A stretch of 64,000 bases of DNA from Maridesulfovibrio sp. (lineage in GTDB: Bacteria; Desulfobacterota; Desulfovibrionia; Desulfovibrionales; Desulfovibrionaceae): NCBI RefSeq assembly GCF_963677005.1, contig NZ_OY781616.1:558001-622000 (forward strand), read 5' to 3'. Position 1 is the stretch's first letter; each line of letters starts with the position of its first letter. The notes below the pieces were generated by a model that was given only the letters and a program-made list of their open reading frames with translations, made no database searches and was not told the origin of the DNA. This document shows positions 33,539-41,618 of the stretch, piece by piece. The translations under genes were made by a program, and so were the position numbers.

Positions 33539-34222
33539 ATGAAACAGCGGTCGGCTGCGATTCTTTTAATGGTTCTGTTTTTGTGTTGTTCCGGATGTGT
33601 TGCCGGGAAAAGCAAATATTCCGTTGCTGCCGGTGGAATTATCTCCATGCCTCAGGCCCGAAGCAGCCTTATCTCTTATCACGAGAGCGGGCAGTATTTT
33701 AAGGATGTGGAGATCAAAGCCGCGTCCGTGGCCGAAGCGTTGGAAAAGGCTCTGGCGGCCAGAGTAAAATACCCCGCTGTGATAATGTCGGTTGAGGACG
33801 TGCTTCTTTCCACGTATCCGGCAAGAAAGGAACAGGGCTTTTCAGTAAACAAGGAAGCCCGCAAGGCTCTTGAATCCCATATAATTCTGAGCGTTCTGCC
33901 TCCGGTCAGGGCATCCCTGCCGTTGTTCAGTTATCTGGCGGCCAAGAATATTCCCGTGTTTCTTGTTTCCAATCGTGCCGAGGATATGCGTATTTCGGTA
34001 ATGGAAAATCTTTCCAAGGTCGGGTTTTCCGGTTGGCGCGGGTTGTATATGCTGCCTGCAAGATATCCTGAGAACAAAAATTTCAGCGAGGAAGTCCGTA
34101 AAGGGCTGGTGAAGAGCGGATTCAATATCGTGGCCACAGTAGGTGCTGTTGAAGAAGATGTAGAAGGAGAGGCCGCCGGTAAAGCGGTTCTGTACCCTAA
34201 TTACATGTATGAGAAGCGCTGA
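33539..34222 (+). CDS. HAD acid-phosphatase-like lipoprotein without catalytic aspartates
   Basis: A 227-residue protein with a lipoprotein signal (LLMVLFLCCSGCVAGK, lipobox Cys). The body follows secreted HAD acid phosphatases: motif I position VIMSVEDVLLSTYP, motif II IPVFLVSNRAEDMR, and the C-terminal LYPNYMYE ending. Motif I, normally D-x-D-E-T, reads S-V-E-D-V, so the nucleophile and acid/base aspartates are lost, and the motif IV acids are not evident. It is probably a non-catalytic binding or structural protein. ATG at 33539 behind AAAGGAAA. Confidence 0.7.
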   Translation: MKQRSAAILLMVLFLCCSGCVAGKSKYSVAAGGIISMPQARSSLISYHESGQYFKDVEIKAASVAEALEKALAARVKYPAVIMSVEDVLLSTYPARKEQGFSVNKEARKALESHIILSVLPPVRASLPLFSYLAAKNIPVFLVSNRAEDMRISVMENLSKVGFSGWRGLYMLPARYPENKNFSEEVRKGLVKSGFNIVATVGAVEEDVEGEAAGKAVLYPNYMYEKR

Positions 34223-34280
34223 TTATACGGTGTGCTGATTTTTGGATGAGTCGATTTTTGTTTTCGGTGGGAATAAAAAT

Positions 34281-34314
34281 GCCTCCGGCATTCTTCCTAA
34301 TGGATGCCGGAGGC
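34281..34314. terminator. Bidirectional terminator
   Basis: Perfect 11-bp stem (34281-34291 with 34304-34314) between convergent genes. T-rich on the minus-strand side (ATTTTTA), weaker on the plus side. Confidence 0.75.
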
Positions 34315-34361
34315 TTAATAATAAGGTAAATGTGATGTGTTAGCCAGATTGCGTTGCTGGA

Positions 34362-35273
34362 TCAGGCCTTTCTGACAAATTTTGCAGCGCTGAGTCCGGC
34401 CACGCAGCCTTCGCCTACTGCTTTTGCCATCTGCAGCGGTGGTCCGCAGATGTCTCCGGCAGCGAATATTCCGGGTACGTTGGTGCGCTGCTGCTTGTCG
34501 GTTTCAATGAATTTCATGGAATCATCAAGCTTGATTCCCAGTTCAGATGCCAGGGACATTACACCCTTTGCTCCCAACTCGATGAATACTCCTGTGACGG
34601 CAAGTTTCTCTTCATTGTCCAGTACAAGTCCATCGACTCCGGTTGTTCCGGTAATCTCTGTTACCTCAACGCCTTCGTGTATGATGATGTTGTTTGCCTT
34701 GAGTCGCTCCATCAGTTCCGGGGCAAAGCTGAATTTTTTTGCTATGAGATGTATTTTAGAGGCCAGGTGCAGCAGGTGTAATGCTCCTGCTGCGGCTGCG
34801 CTTTCGCCGCCCACAATGGCCACCTCTTCGTTTTTGAAGAAATTGCCGTCACATTCAATGCAGTAGCTGACCCCTTTTCCGAAGAGTTCCTTTTCTCCGG
34901 GAACACCCAGCTTGTTGCGGGTTGTCCCTGTGCAGATGACTATTGATTTTGTTCTGAATTCTTTGGTCTCTGTGTCTACTTTAAAGACATTACCGTCCGG
35001 TGACATGAGGTCGGGAGGGGTGATTTTCAGCACGTCTTCGTCAAAGAAGGTTGCTCCGAAATTTTCAGCCTGCTGCATGCCTGTTTTCAGAATCTGTTCC
35101 CCTGAAATTTCAAGGGTGCAGCAGAAGTTTTCAATGTGCGCCCACCATAGACTGCTTTTGTCGTTCTTTCCGAGAATCAGTACCTTGAGCCCTTTTCTGG
35201 CGGAGTGGATTGCAGCTTGCAGACCTGCCGGGCCTGTTCCGAGAATGATGATATCGAAGTTGGTTTCAGTCAT
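34362..35273 (-). CDS. Thioredoxin-reductase-like flavoprotein
   Basis: A 303-residue protein of the class II pyridine nucleotide-disulfide family: FAD site IIILGTGPAGLQAAIHSARK, redox motif GVSYCIECDGNFF, NAD(P) site VAIVGGESAAAAGAL and GIFAAGDICGPPLQMAKAVG. The active-site pair is C-I-E-C rather than the usual C-A-T-C. There are extra cysteines in FCCTLEISGEQI. The second Rossmann motif has GGESAA where G-G-G-x-x-A is usual, so cofactor preference could differ. Desulfovibrio genomes carry several such paralogues, and no thioredoxin gene is adjacent. The ATG at 35273 is favoured over a TTG at 35306. Confidence 0.85.
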   Translation of the reverse strand: MTETNFDIIILGTGPAGLQAAIHSARKGLKVLILGKNDKSSLWWAHIENFCCTLEISGEQILKTGMQQAENFGATFFDEDVLKITPPDLMSPDGNVFKVDTETKEFRTKSIVICTGTTRNKLGVPGEKELFGKGVSYCIECDGNFFKNEEVAIVGGESAAAAGALHLLHLASKIHLIAKKFSFAPELMERLKANNIIIHEGVEVTEITGTTGVDGLVLDNEEKLAVTGVFIELGAKGVMSLASELGIKLDDSMKFIETDKQQRTNVPGIFAAGDICGPPLQMAKAVGEGCVAGLSAAKFVRKA

Positions 35274-35374
35274 TTTCAGCTTTCCGTTTAAAATGTTGGG
35301 TTTCAATATTACAGATAATAAATCCCATTATCGAAAAGGCAAGCGTTATCTGAACCAGTATCCCACAAACTCGG

Positions 35375-36139
35375 TCAAGAGTTAAGCTGTTCAATGATCA
35401 TCTTGTAAAGAGCTGTAATTCTGCTATTTTCAGGTAATTTTTCAAACAGCCGGTCAACGCAGCCGGACTGAAGCATCTGCTGTCTGGACCACGGAAAGTT
35501 GAGGTCGAATGCCCAGCTGAGGACCAGCAGTCTGAAATCATTTACGCACTTCATGTCCAGATAGTTGGCCTGAGCTTTGTGCTCCAGCGAAGTCAGGATT
35601 GTGCCGCTTACCTGGCTGGGATTGTCTTCCAATCCCATGAGGGCAACGGTGCTCGCCGGTCCGATATTATCCATCTGGTGCAATAAAATTCTGATGATAT
35701 CAATCTTGTCCGAGTCGCGGACAATTTCGGCTGCTGTGATAAATTTATCATTTGTAAGCTTGTCCGGGATATGCCTTCTGTTGTGGAGAGCAATAGCTGC
35801 CAGAACTGTTTTTCTTGCGTCCGGAGACATGAAGTCGAGAAGTTTTTCACGCAGAATGGTTCGCACTCCCAGAGTCCCGTGGTTGCAGGAATCGGCATCA
35901 CGGAACGTGCCGTATTTTTCGTACTGGGGGAATCTGCCGGTGTCGTGGTACAGGGCTGCGACCTGAACTGTTTCTGCAAATTCGCCTTCCAGTGTCAGGG
36001 ATTTGCATATCGCGCGGCTGTTTTCATAAACCTCAAACGAATGTTTGTATTTGAGTTCAAAGTTCCCGTCTTTTTCATACAGTCCGCGTTCAAGATACGG
36101 GGCTGTGTAACTTTTGAATATTTCAAGATATTGTTGCAT
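35375..36139 (-). CDS. HD-domain phosphohydrolase
   Basis: A 254-residue protein with a complete HD metal site: H in LKYKHSFEVYENS, the HD dyad in AALYHDTGRFPQY, further ligands in HNRRHIPD and the Asp in IVRDSDKIDIIRIL. The length and arrangement fit small standalone HD hydrolases that act on nucleotides or phosphorylated metabolites; the substrate is unknown. It sits five bases after the SHOCT-domain gene on the same strand, which suggests co-transcription. Confidence 0.85.
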   Translation of the reverse strand: MQQYLEIFKSYTAPYLERGLYEKDGNFELKYKHSFEVYENSRAICKSLTLEGEFAETVQVAALYHDTGRFPQYEKYGTFRDADSCNHGTLGVRTILREKLLDFMSPDARKTVLAAIALHNRRHIPDKLTNDKFITAAEIVRDSDKIDIIRILLHQMDNIGPASTVALMGLEDNPSQVSGTILTSLEHKAQANYLDMKCVNDFRLLVLSWAFDLNFPWSRQQMLQSGCVDRLFEKLPENSRITALYKMIIEQLNS

Positions 36140-36144
36140 GATCT

Positions 36145-36471
36145 TCAGGAGAGAATTCTTTTTTTCTTGTATTTATAGTCCAGTTCTGAAATTTCGCCGT
36201 TTTTCAGTTCCTCTTCAAGTTCCTGAAGGGCTTTTTCGCGCATTTCAGCTGCTTCCCGGTCAAGCTCGGGGTCTCTCAGTTTTCCATTGGGACCGAACAG
36301 GACTCTGAGAAATAACAGGATTGCTCCCAGAATTGCTGCCACAAAGAGCATTTTAAGGGCAGAGGCCCAGAAATCACCGTATCCCGGGCCAAAGGGCCAG
36401 TGATCCCAGTGCGGGTTGCTTTCATATCTGCCGAGTATGGACGATGCTATTGAAGAAACTGTTTCTATCAT
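36145..36471 (-). CDS. Small membrane protein with C-terminal SHOCT-like segment
   Basis: A 108-residue protein: one membrane helix (ALKMLFVAAILGAILLFLRV), a basic/acidic linker and the C-terminal EMREKALQELEEELKNGEIS followed by ELDYKYKKKRIL, the pattern of a SHOCT domain (short C-terminal oligomerisation-type helix pair, E-L-x-x-G-x-I-x-x-x-E-Y/F-x-x-x-K). Role unknown. First gene of a two-gene unit with the HD hydrolase. Confidence 0.75.
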   Translation of the reverse strand: MIETVSSIASSILGRYESNPHWDHWPFGPGYGDFWASALKMLFVAAILGAILLFLRVLFGPNGKLRDPELDREAAEMREKALQELEEELKNGEISELDYKYKKKRILS

Positions 36472-36624
36472 GAATTGATCCTGTTAAGGTTTTTGCGAAT
36501 AAGTACCCCTCATTTTATGTCTCCGCAAGAAGTTCCGGGGTCGTTTTTTTGTCACCATGCTTGTCATACTTATGCGGCTGTGCTTTAATTTAATGATCGG
36601 TATATTATAGTAATGGAGCATTAT

Positions 36625-37029
36625 ATGAAGATTCTGATTGTCGAGGATGAGGTTGCCAGCAGAAAGTTTTTGAACCGCGTTATGGAAAGTTACGGCGATT
36701 GTGATTGTGCCGCAGACGGAAATGAGGCGATCGGCATGTTCAAGGAAGCTCTTGAATCCGGGAACGGTTACGACCTGATCTGCATGGACATTATGATGCC
36801 GGAAATGAACGGGATTGAAGCTCTTGAAGGAATCCGGGAGTTGGAGCGGGGGCACGGGGTGGAATTCCGCAAAGAAGTGCGCGTGATAATGACAACCGCA
36901 CTGGATGATCCGGTCAACGTGGTGGACGCCTACTATCGAGGCGGTGCGTCAGTTTATCTTACAAAACCGGTTGATATTTCGGATATCCGCAATGCCATGA
37001 TCGAGCTTGGATTTTTGAAAAAAAATTAA
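36625..37029 (+). CDS. Stand-alone response-regulator receiver domain
   Basis: A 134-residue receiver domain with all key residues: the acidic pair in ILIVEDE, phospho-acceptor Asp in LICMDIMMPEMNG, Thr/Ser in RVIMTTALDD and Lys in VYLTKPVD. No output domain. The ATG at 36625 has GGAG eight bases upstream, unlike the ATG at 36613. Such CheY-like proteins signal through partners; an HPt protein is encoded 1.2 kb downstream. Confidence 0.9.
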   Translation: MKILIVEDEVASRKFLNRVMESYGDCDCAADGNEAIGMFKEALESGNGYDLICMDIMMPEMNGIEALEGIRELERGHGVEFRKEVRVIMTTALDDPVNVVDAYYRGGASVYLTKPVDISDIRNAMIELGFLKKN

Positions 37030-37080
37030 GAATAATATTCTGTTTGTCTGGACAGGGTCTGGTTCCGTAATTAGGTAATG

Positions 37081-37107
37081 TAGTGCGGCTTTGGCCGTAC
37101 TTTTTTT
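37081..37107 (+). terminator. Intrinsic terminator after the receiver gene
   Basis: Stem AGTGCGGC / GCCGTACT with a TTTG loop and seven T residues. Confidence 0.8.
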
Positions 37108-37131
37108 ACTTTAACTAATATGAGGTCCCAG

Positions 37132-38073
37132 ATGAAACTACTCGGGTACATGGTTCTTCCCCTCACCCTGATCTGTCTGCTCGTCTTTACGGTTGGCAAT
37201 GCAGACGCAAAAAGATTCGGTGGAGGGAGTTCCTTCGGCAGTAAGCCATCTTATTCCAATACTTACAGAAAACCCACGTATTCTCCGTCCTCCACCCAGC
37301 GGCAGGCTTCAGGTACCAATACAGGGCAGAGCGGCTTCGCCCGTCCCGGCATGGGGCTTTTCGGCGGACTGCTGGCCGGGACTTTTCTTGGTTCCATGTT
37401 TGGCGGTTACGGCGGAATGGGCGGTGGCGGAATATTCAATCTTCTGATTATAGGGTTGCTCGTTTATCTCGGCTTCAAGTTTTTCAGAAACCGCAGCCGT
37501 GGTTCCGATCAGATGTATCAGCAGGGTAATTACCAGCGTGGACCGGACCGTTCCGATAATAATAAGCAAAGTTATGATGCCGATCCTTTTGCCCGCCGTG
37601 AGAGTGCGGCCCGTAATGCATGGGATCATCTTTCTTCCACCCCTACGGCGCAAAAATCTTCGGGTTCGGATGCTTCCGGTGGACCGTCTGTAAATATTCC
37701 GGCCGGTTTTGACCAGGAAGAGTTTCTTGAAGGAGCCAAGGCCGTTTACACAAGATTGCAGAAGTCATGGGATAACAGGGATATGGATGACATAGCCCAA
37801 TTTGCCACTCCTGATGTTGTTGCGGAAATCCGTAAGCAGGCGCAGGAAGATCCAGGCCCTTCCCAGACCGATGTAATGATGGTCAACGCACGAGTTCTGG
37901 AAGTAAGGGACGAGTGCGGCAGAACAGCCGCAACAGTGTTTTACGACGTTCTTCTGCGTGAGGATCCTTCTTCCAGCCAGCCGTCACAGGTTCGTGAAGT
38001 CTGGCATTTTGTTAAGGATCCCGGTAAGGATGCAATGTGGAAGCTTGACGGAATTCAGCAACTGGAAAATTAG
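37132..38073 (+). CDS. Tim44-like domain protein, exported or membrane-anchored
   Basis: A 313-residue protein (313 from the second ATG, 317 from the ATG at 37120). Signal peptide LPLTLICLLVFTVGNADA; then a Gly/Ser/Tyr-rich part; a hydrophobic Gly-rich segment and helix (IFNLLIIGLLVYLGFKFF); and a C-terminal Tim44-like domain (about 195-310) with DQEEFLEGAKAVYTRLQKSW, DDIAQFATPDVVAEIR and EVWHFVKD. Tim44-like domains in bacteria are of uncertain function, perhaps binding other proteins at membranes. No close neighbours in the same unit. Confidence 0.82.
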   Translation: MKLLGYMVLPLTLICLLVFTVGNADAKRFGGGSSFGSKPSYSNTYRKPTYSPSSTQRQASGTNTGQSGFARPGMGLFGGLLAGTFLGSMFGGYGGMGGGGIFNLLIIGLLVYLGFKFFRNRSRGSDQMYQQGNYQRGPDRSDNNKQSYDADPFARRESAARNAWDHLSSTPTAQKSSGSDASGGPSVNIPAGFDQEEFLEGAKAVYTRLQKSWDNRDMDDIAQFATPDVVAEIRKQAQEDPGPSQTDVMMVNARVLEVRDECGRTAATVFYDVLLREDPSSSQPSQVREVWHFVKDPGKDAMWKLDGIQQLEN

Positions 38074-38097
38074 TTTCAGGTAATATCTGAAAGTCTT

Positions 38098-38135
38098 CAG
38101 GGCGCCGTTTTTTATGAAGACGGCGCCCTGTTTTA
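38098..38135 (+). terminator. Intrinsic terminator
   Basis: Perfect 11-bp stem (38098-38108 with 38120-38130) followed by TTTTATT. Ends the Tim44-like gene. Confidence 0.85.
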
Positions 38136-38242
38136 TTATTATATTAGGGAGTTGATAATTGACTTGCAATTTAAGTATTGTTTATTTGGATAGGTGTTTC
38201 CTGTACTTATTCAAAAAATTGTAGGTTTTCAGTGGAGTGTGT

Positions 38243-38545
38243 ATGACGGATAGAATAGTTGAAACAATAGATGCTGACCTCGAGGTATTGATCCCGTCAT
38301 TTATGGGAAATACCATGACAGAAATAGTCGGGTTGGAAAATGCTCTGAAGTCTGCTGATTTCAATATGCTGGGCCTGCTCGGCCATAATATCAAAGGGTC
38401 GGCCCTTAATTACGGCTTTGCGGTTTTGGCGGAGATAGGGCGTGGCATAGAGCTTGCCGCAGGGGTGGAAGATCTTGCACGTATTGAAGCATTAATTGCA
38501 GATCTGAAGGATTATATCGGGCGTGTGGAAGTAAGGTTCAAATAG
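38243..38545 (+). CDS. HPt (histidine phosphotransfer) domain protein
   Basis: A 100-residue four-helix HPt domain. The phospho-accepting histidine is in LLGHNIKGSALNYGF (family form H-x-x-K-G-S-x-x-N-x-G). The ATG at 38243 follows TGGAG at a normal distance; a GTG at 38237 is possible. It may pass phosphate to the lone receiver at 36625 or to a distant hybrid kinase. It converges with the HD-GYP gene. Confidence 0.87.
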   Translation: MTDRIVETIDADLEVLIPSFMGNTMTEIVGLENALKSADFNMLGLLGHNIKGSALNYGFAVLAEIGRGIELAAGVEDLARIEALIADLKDYIGRVEVRFK

Positions 38546-38555
38546 AATCTGGAGA

Positions 38556-39689
38556 CTACCAGAGAAATCTTTCCAGCTCCAATCTGAAAGTCTTCGGGTG
38601 GATACATTCAACTATTTCCAGTCTTTTTTCTGACGGTTTTGCCAGGTTCACGAATTCCGGGGTGATTGCTTTGAGGTGACTGCTGAATACTATTTTTACC
38701 TTGGGAAGCAAGGGCGCCTGGGGGGTATTTTCCACTACCACAGCGTAGCGTCCATCTGAAAGCCTGACAAAACAACCTGCCGGATAAATTCCTATACATT
38801 TTATGAAATTTTCCAGATAGCGCGGATGAAACGCCGTATTTGCCATGTTGTAGAGATGTTTGATCGCCGCATTCGGCGTGAGAGCCTCTCTATAGGGGCG
38901 GTCAGTTGTCATGGCGTCATATGAGTCGCAAATGGTTATTATGCGGGCGTATTGTGAAATATCGTTGCTTGAAAGTCCGCCGGGATACCCTGACCCGTCA
39001 TATTTTTCATGATGCTGTAAAACCGCGCTGATTATTTTATCAGAAATTCCCGGTTGCGTGGACAGGTAGTCATATCCGCATTTGGGGTGGCTCTTTATCT
39101 GTGCGAATTCTGTAGCATTTAATTTTCCGTTTTTCTGAAACAGTTCCTGCCTGATCCATATCTGGCCGACATTCATGAGCAATGCGGCAATGGAAAGTTC
39201 TTTTGTTGTTTCTCTGGATAGCCCGAGGTGGCGGCCAAGTATGGCGCTCAGGATTGCTGTGTTCAGGCTGTGAGTCAGGATATACCGGTCTGTCTGTGCC
39301 AGCACGGTCAGGCTGGCAGCTGAACTGCTGTTACGTTCTATGGAGTCCAGCAGCGGATCCACATCCTTGGCATAGATGTCTATTTCAAGCGGAGCCTTGC
39401 GTTGAATCGTATCATACATCTTCTGTATGCTTTTCAAGGCATTTCTGTACGCTTCGCGCGCGAATAGAATTTCTTCGGAATGAGATGTATGCGGGAAGCT
39501 GTCCCTGCGTTTTGTCTTTTCTGAATCGATAAGAACTTCATGTATGTGCAACCTTGCTATTGTTGCGAGGTCCTCTTTTGACGAAATGAAGTTGTTTGCG
39601 AGTTCTTGTGGCAGGCTCGGTGATCCAATGGCGGAACAGACTATGTACATTCCTTCTTGCAGATTCGCGGTTTTTATTTTTTCCAGCAT
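38556..39689 (-). CDS. HD-GYP domain protein with a degenerate HD dyad
   Basis: A 377-residue protein; the ATG at 39689 gives the usual family opening (MLEKIKTANLQEGMYIV). An N-terminal DUF3391-like part is followed by the HD-GYP domain. HSLNTAILSAILG keeps the first histidine, HHEKYDGSGYPGG is intact, and CDSYDAMTTDRPYREAL is typical. The dyad region reads ALLMNVGQIWI where active enzymes have H-D-x-G-K. Two metal ligands and the following Lys are thus replaced. HD-GYP proteins hydrolyse cyclic-di-GMP; this one is more likely a sensor or binding protein, although residual activity is not excluded. Confidence 0.85.
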   Translation of the reverse strand: MLEKIKTANLQEGMYIVCSAIGSPSLPQELANNFISSKEDLATIARLHIHEVLIDSEKTKRRDSFPHTSHSEEILFAREAYRNALKSIQKMYDTIQRKAPLEIDIYAKDVDPLLDSIERNSSSAASLTVLAQTDRYILTHSLNTAILSAILGRHLGLSRETTKELSIAALLMNVGQIWIRQELFQKNGKLNATEFAQIKSHPKCGYDYLSTQPGISDKIISAVLQHHEKYDGSGYPGGLSSNDISQYARIITICDSYDAMTTDRPYREALTPNAAIKHLYNMANTAFHPRYLENFIKCIGIYPAGCFVRLSDGRYAVVVENTPQAPLLPKVKIVFSSHLKAITPEFVNLAKPSEKRLEIVECIHPKTFRLELERFLW

Positions 39690-40117
39690 TTTTTTCCCGA
39701 AGCAGCCTGTTATGCGGTGTGTATAGAGTTTAAGAGTATCATTTAGAAAAATACACAATTCCTGATGTTTTGGGCAAGTGAAAAGTGCGTATGCCACGCT
39801 ACGCGGCTGTGGGATGTTACTCCGTCACTATACGCACTCAAATCTTTTTCGCAAGGCGACTCACTTCGCATATTTTATGAAATTTGTATCTTATTTTTAT
39901 TTACCCTCCGTTTGCGTTCTTCCTCTCTGGTTAGAATTTAATCACGTATGTTTATTTGTCCACCTGTCTGAGCGCTGTCCGCATGAGTTTTTAAGTATAA
40001 TGACCAATTGACTAATTGAGCAATGAACAACTTTGGGTTAAATAATGCTTGATTTAATGGATTGCATCGTATAATTTATTGATCAGTTGTTTAATTACTA
40101 ACAAGTGTGCAGGTGTT
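39690..40117. other. Long divergent A/T-rich region
   Basis: 428 bases between the HD-GYP gene and the MerR-type gene. It holds the inverted repeat at 39784-39838 and several TTGATCA/CAATTGA-like words near the right end (about 40000-40100) that could be regulator sites. No gene is seen. Confidence 0.5.
39784..39838. repeat. Inverted repeat with structured loop
   Basis: AGTGCGTAT (39784-39792) and ATACGCACT (39830-39838) are perfect complements. The 37-base loop contains a further possible stem (GCCACGCTACGCGGC). T-rich sequence follows on the plus strand (CTTTTTC). Could be a small RNA, a terminator or a binding site. Confidence 0.5.
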
Positions 40118-41059
40118 ATGTCCGGTCAGTATTTGAGTCTGAGGGAGGTTGGCAGGAGGTTGGGTATACCTCCTTCTACTGTGGTATATTATAAAGATAA
40201 ATATGCTAAGTATTTGCCTTCTTCTGGCGGTAAAGGACGCAGGCAGAGGTATTCTGTGGAAGCATTGGAAGTATTCAGGAGGATACGTGAAATGTATGGT
40301 ATGAACTGGTCAACTGATCAAATTGAAAATGAATTAAGTATTAAATTTGGTATGTTAATTAATTCAATCAATAGTGATCAACAATTGATTAATGATGCCG
40401 GGTTGGAGCCTTCTTCGGATATGCAGACGGTAATCAACGGTCTTTCCAACGTCCTTGGCAAGGTGTCCGACCTGTTATCCAATCAGGCTCTTTTTCAGGC
40501 GGAAATCCGTGATCTTCGTGATGAACTGGCTTCTTTGCGTAGTGAAAAGCGTAAATTGGCTGCGGATACAAACGAGCGTATTATGGATATGGCGATGGAA
40601 ATCGGCCGTCTTAAGCGTGACCGGGCCGAGTTGTTCAGAATTGTGCGCAATAAGGAAACCGGGCTGGGGACTGAAGAATCCGCCTTTCCTTCTGCCGGCT
40701 ATCTTGAACGTCCTCTCGTTATAATGAATGCCGAAGGGGAATATCTCGGCGTATCCGGCAAGAACAGGAAGCATTTTTCTCTGGAGGATTTTGTTGTACT
40801 TCTTGAAAACAGTGTTAATTCTCATCGCAGTGTCGATTTGAGGTGGAAGGGTGATAGCGGCCGGTGGGTGCTGGTTATCTCGGCCAGTGAAGAAGATCCG
40901 TCAGTAAAAAAGGAAATTGTCCTTGTGACCGAAGAAAATATTACTCCGAGTAAAAATACGGTTGTACGTATTATAAGTATGAATATAAATGACAAGGCTG
41001 TGCCTGATGCATTGTTATTCAGTCTTTTCAGACAGATACGCGACAGCTTCGACCGTTAG
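40118..41059 (+). CDS. MerR-type DNA-binding regulator with coiled coil and unknown C-terminal domain
   Basis: A 313-residue protein. Residues 1-75 form a winged helix of the MerR type (YLSLREVGRRLGIPPSTVVY, GRRQRYSVEALEVFRRIREM). A 40-residue low-G/C linker is followed by a coiled coil (about 115-185; SEKRKLAADTNERIMDMAME). The C-terminal domain of about 110 residues (RPLVIMNAEGEYLGVSG to LLFSLFRQIRDSFDR) is unknown to me. ATG at 40118 behind an AGGT ribosome site. It probably acts as a transcription regulator; the A/T-rich upstream region could be its own operator. Confidence 0.8.
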   Translation: MSGQYLSLREVGRRLGIPPSTVVYYKDKYAKYLPSSGGKGRRQRYSVEALEVFRRIREMYGMNWSTDQIENELSIKFGMLINSINSDQQLINDAGLEPSSDMQTVINGLSNVLGKVSDLLSNQALFQAEIRDLRDELASLRSEKRKLAADTNERIMDMAMEIGRLKRDRAELFRIVRNKETGLGTEESAFPSAGYLERPLVIMNAEGEYLGVSGKNRKHFSLEDFVVLLENSVNSHRSVDLRWKGDSGRWVLVISASEEDPSVKKEIVLVTEENITPSKNTVVRIISMNINDKAVPDALLFSLFRQIRDSFDR

Positions 41060-41158
41060 TCTCAGCGAATGAGAAATCTAGAAAAAGTCTTGATAAATCT
41101 GGCTTATATGGTTATTAAGTACGTGATATAAGTTGTGGAGTAGCCTAGGGAGGAAATT

Positions 41159-41587
41159 ATGCCGCAGGTTGCAGCCAGAATTACGCATGATCACGAACAA
41201 TGGCTCAAAAATTATTTCAAGACCAAAAGCGCCGGAGCGGAATTCATTTTGCCCTGGGCGGTCGATATGTTTTTCAAATCCATGCGTTCAGTCGCTCAGG
41301 AATTGAATGTAGCTGAACTGAAGACGGTTCTTGAAGCATACCGGGGCATGAAAATACTGCCCAACCAGTGTAAAAGTGCGTATCTTTATTTGCGTATAGA
41401 AGAGGCTTGTGAGACAGAAGACGTCCACACAATTCATGGAGTCAGCAGAGCGAATCTGGAGGCAAAGCTCAAACGGTTGTCTGATGTTCAGTCCACTGCG
41501 TTGATGATCTGGGCCTCCGCCTATTGGGTGAGCAAGGTGTGGAACGGGGTAAGTCTGGAAGAATATATAAAGCTGACCTGTAACTGA
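41159..41587 (+). CDS. Conserved-looking helical protein, unknown
   Basis: A 142-residue, predicted all-helical soluble protein (QVAARITHDHEQWLKNYFKT at the start, YWVSKVWNGVSLEEYIKL at the end). A strong GGGAGGAAA supports the ATG. It lies 100 bases behind the MerR-type gene on the same strand and may be co-regulated with it. No family recognised. Confidence 0.75.
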   Translation: MPQVAARITHDHEQWLKNYFKTKSAGAEFILPWAVDMFFKSMRSVAQELNVAELKTVLEAYRGMKILPNQCKSAYLYLRIEEACETEDVHTIHGVSRANLEAKLKRLSDVQSTALMIWASAYWVSKVWNGVSLEEYIKLTCN

Positions 41588-41617
41588 TTTTCCGGTACTG
41601 CATGCCGGTGAAATCAG
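41584..41617. terminator. Weak hairpin between convergent genes
   Basis: CTGATTTTCCGG pairs imperfectly with CCGGTGAAATCAG between the ends of the genes at 41587 and 41619. There is no T-run on either side. Confidence 0.35.
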
Positions 41618-41618
41618 G

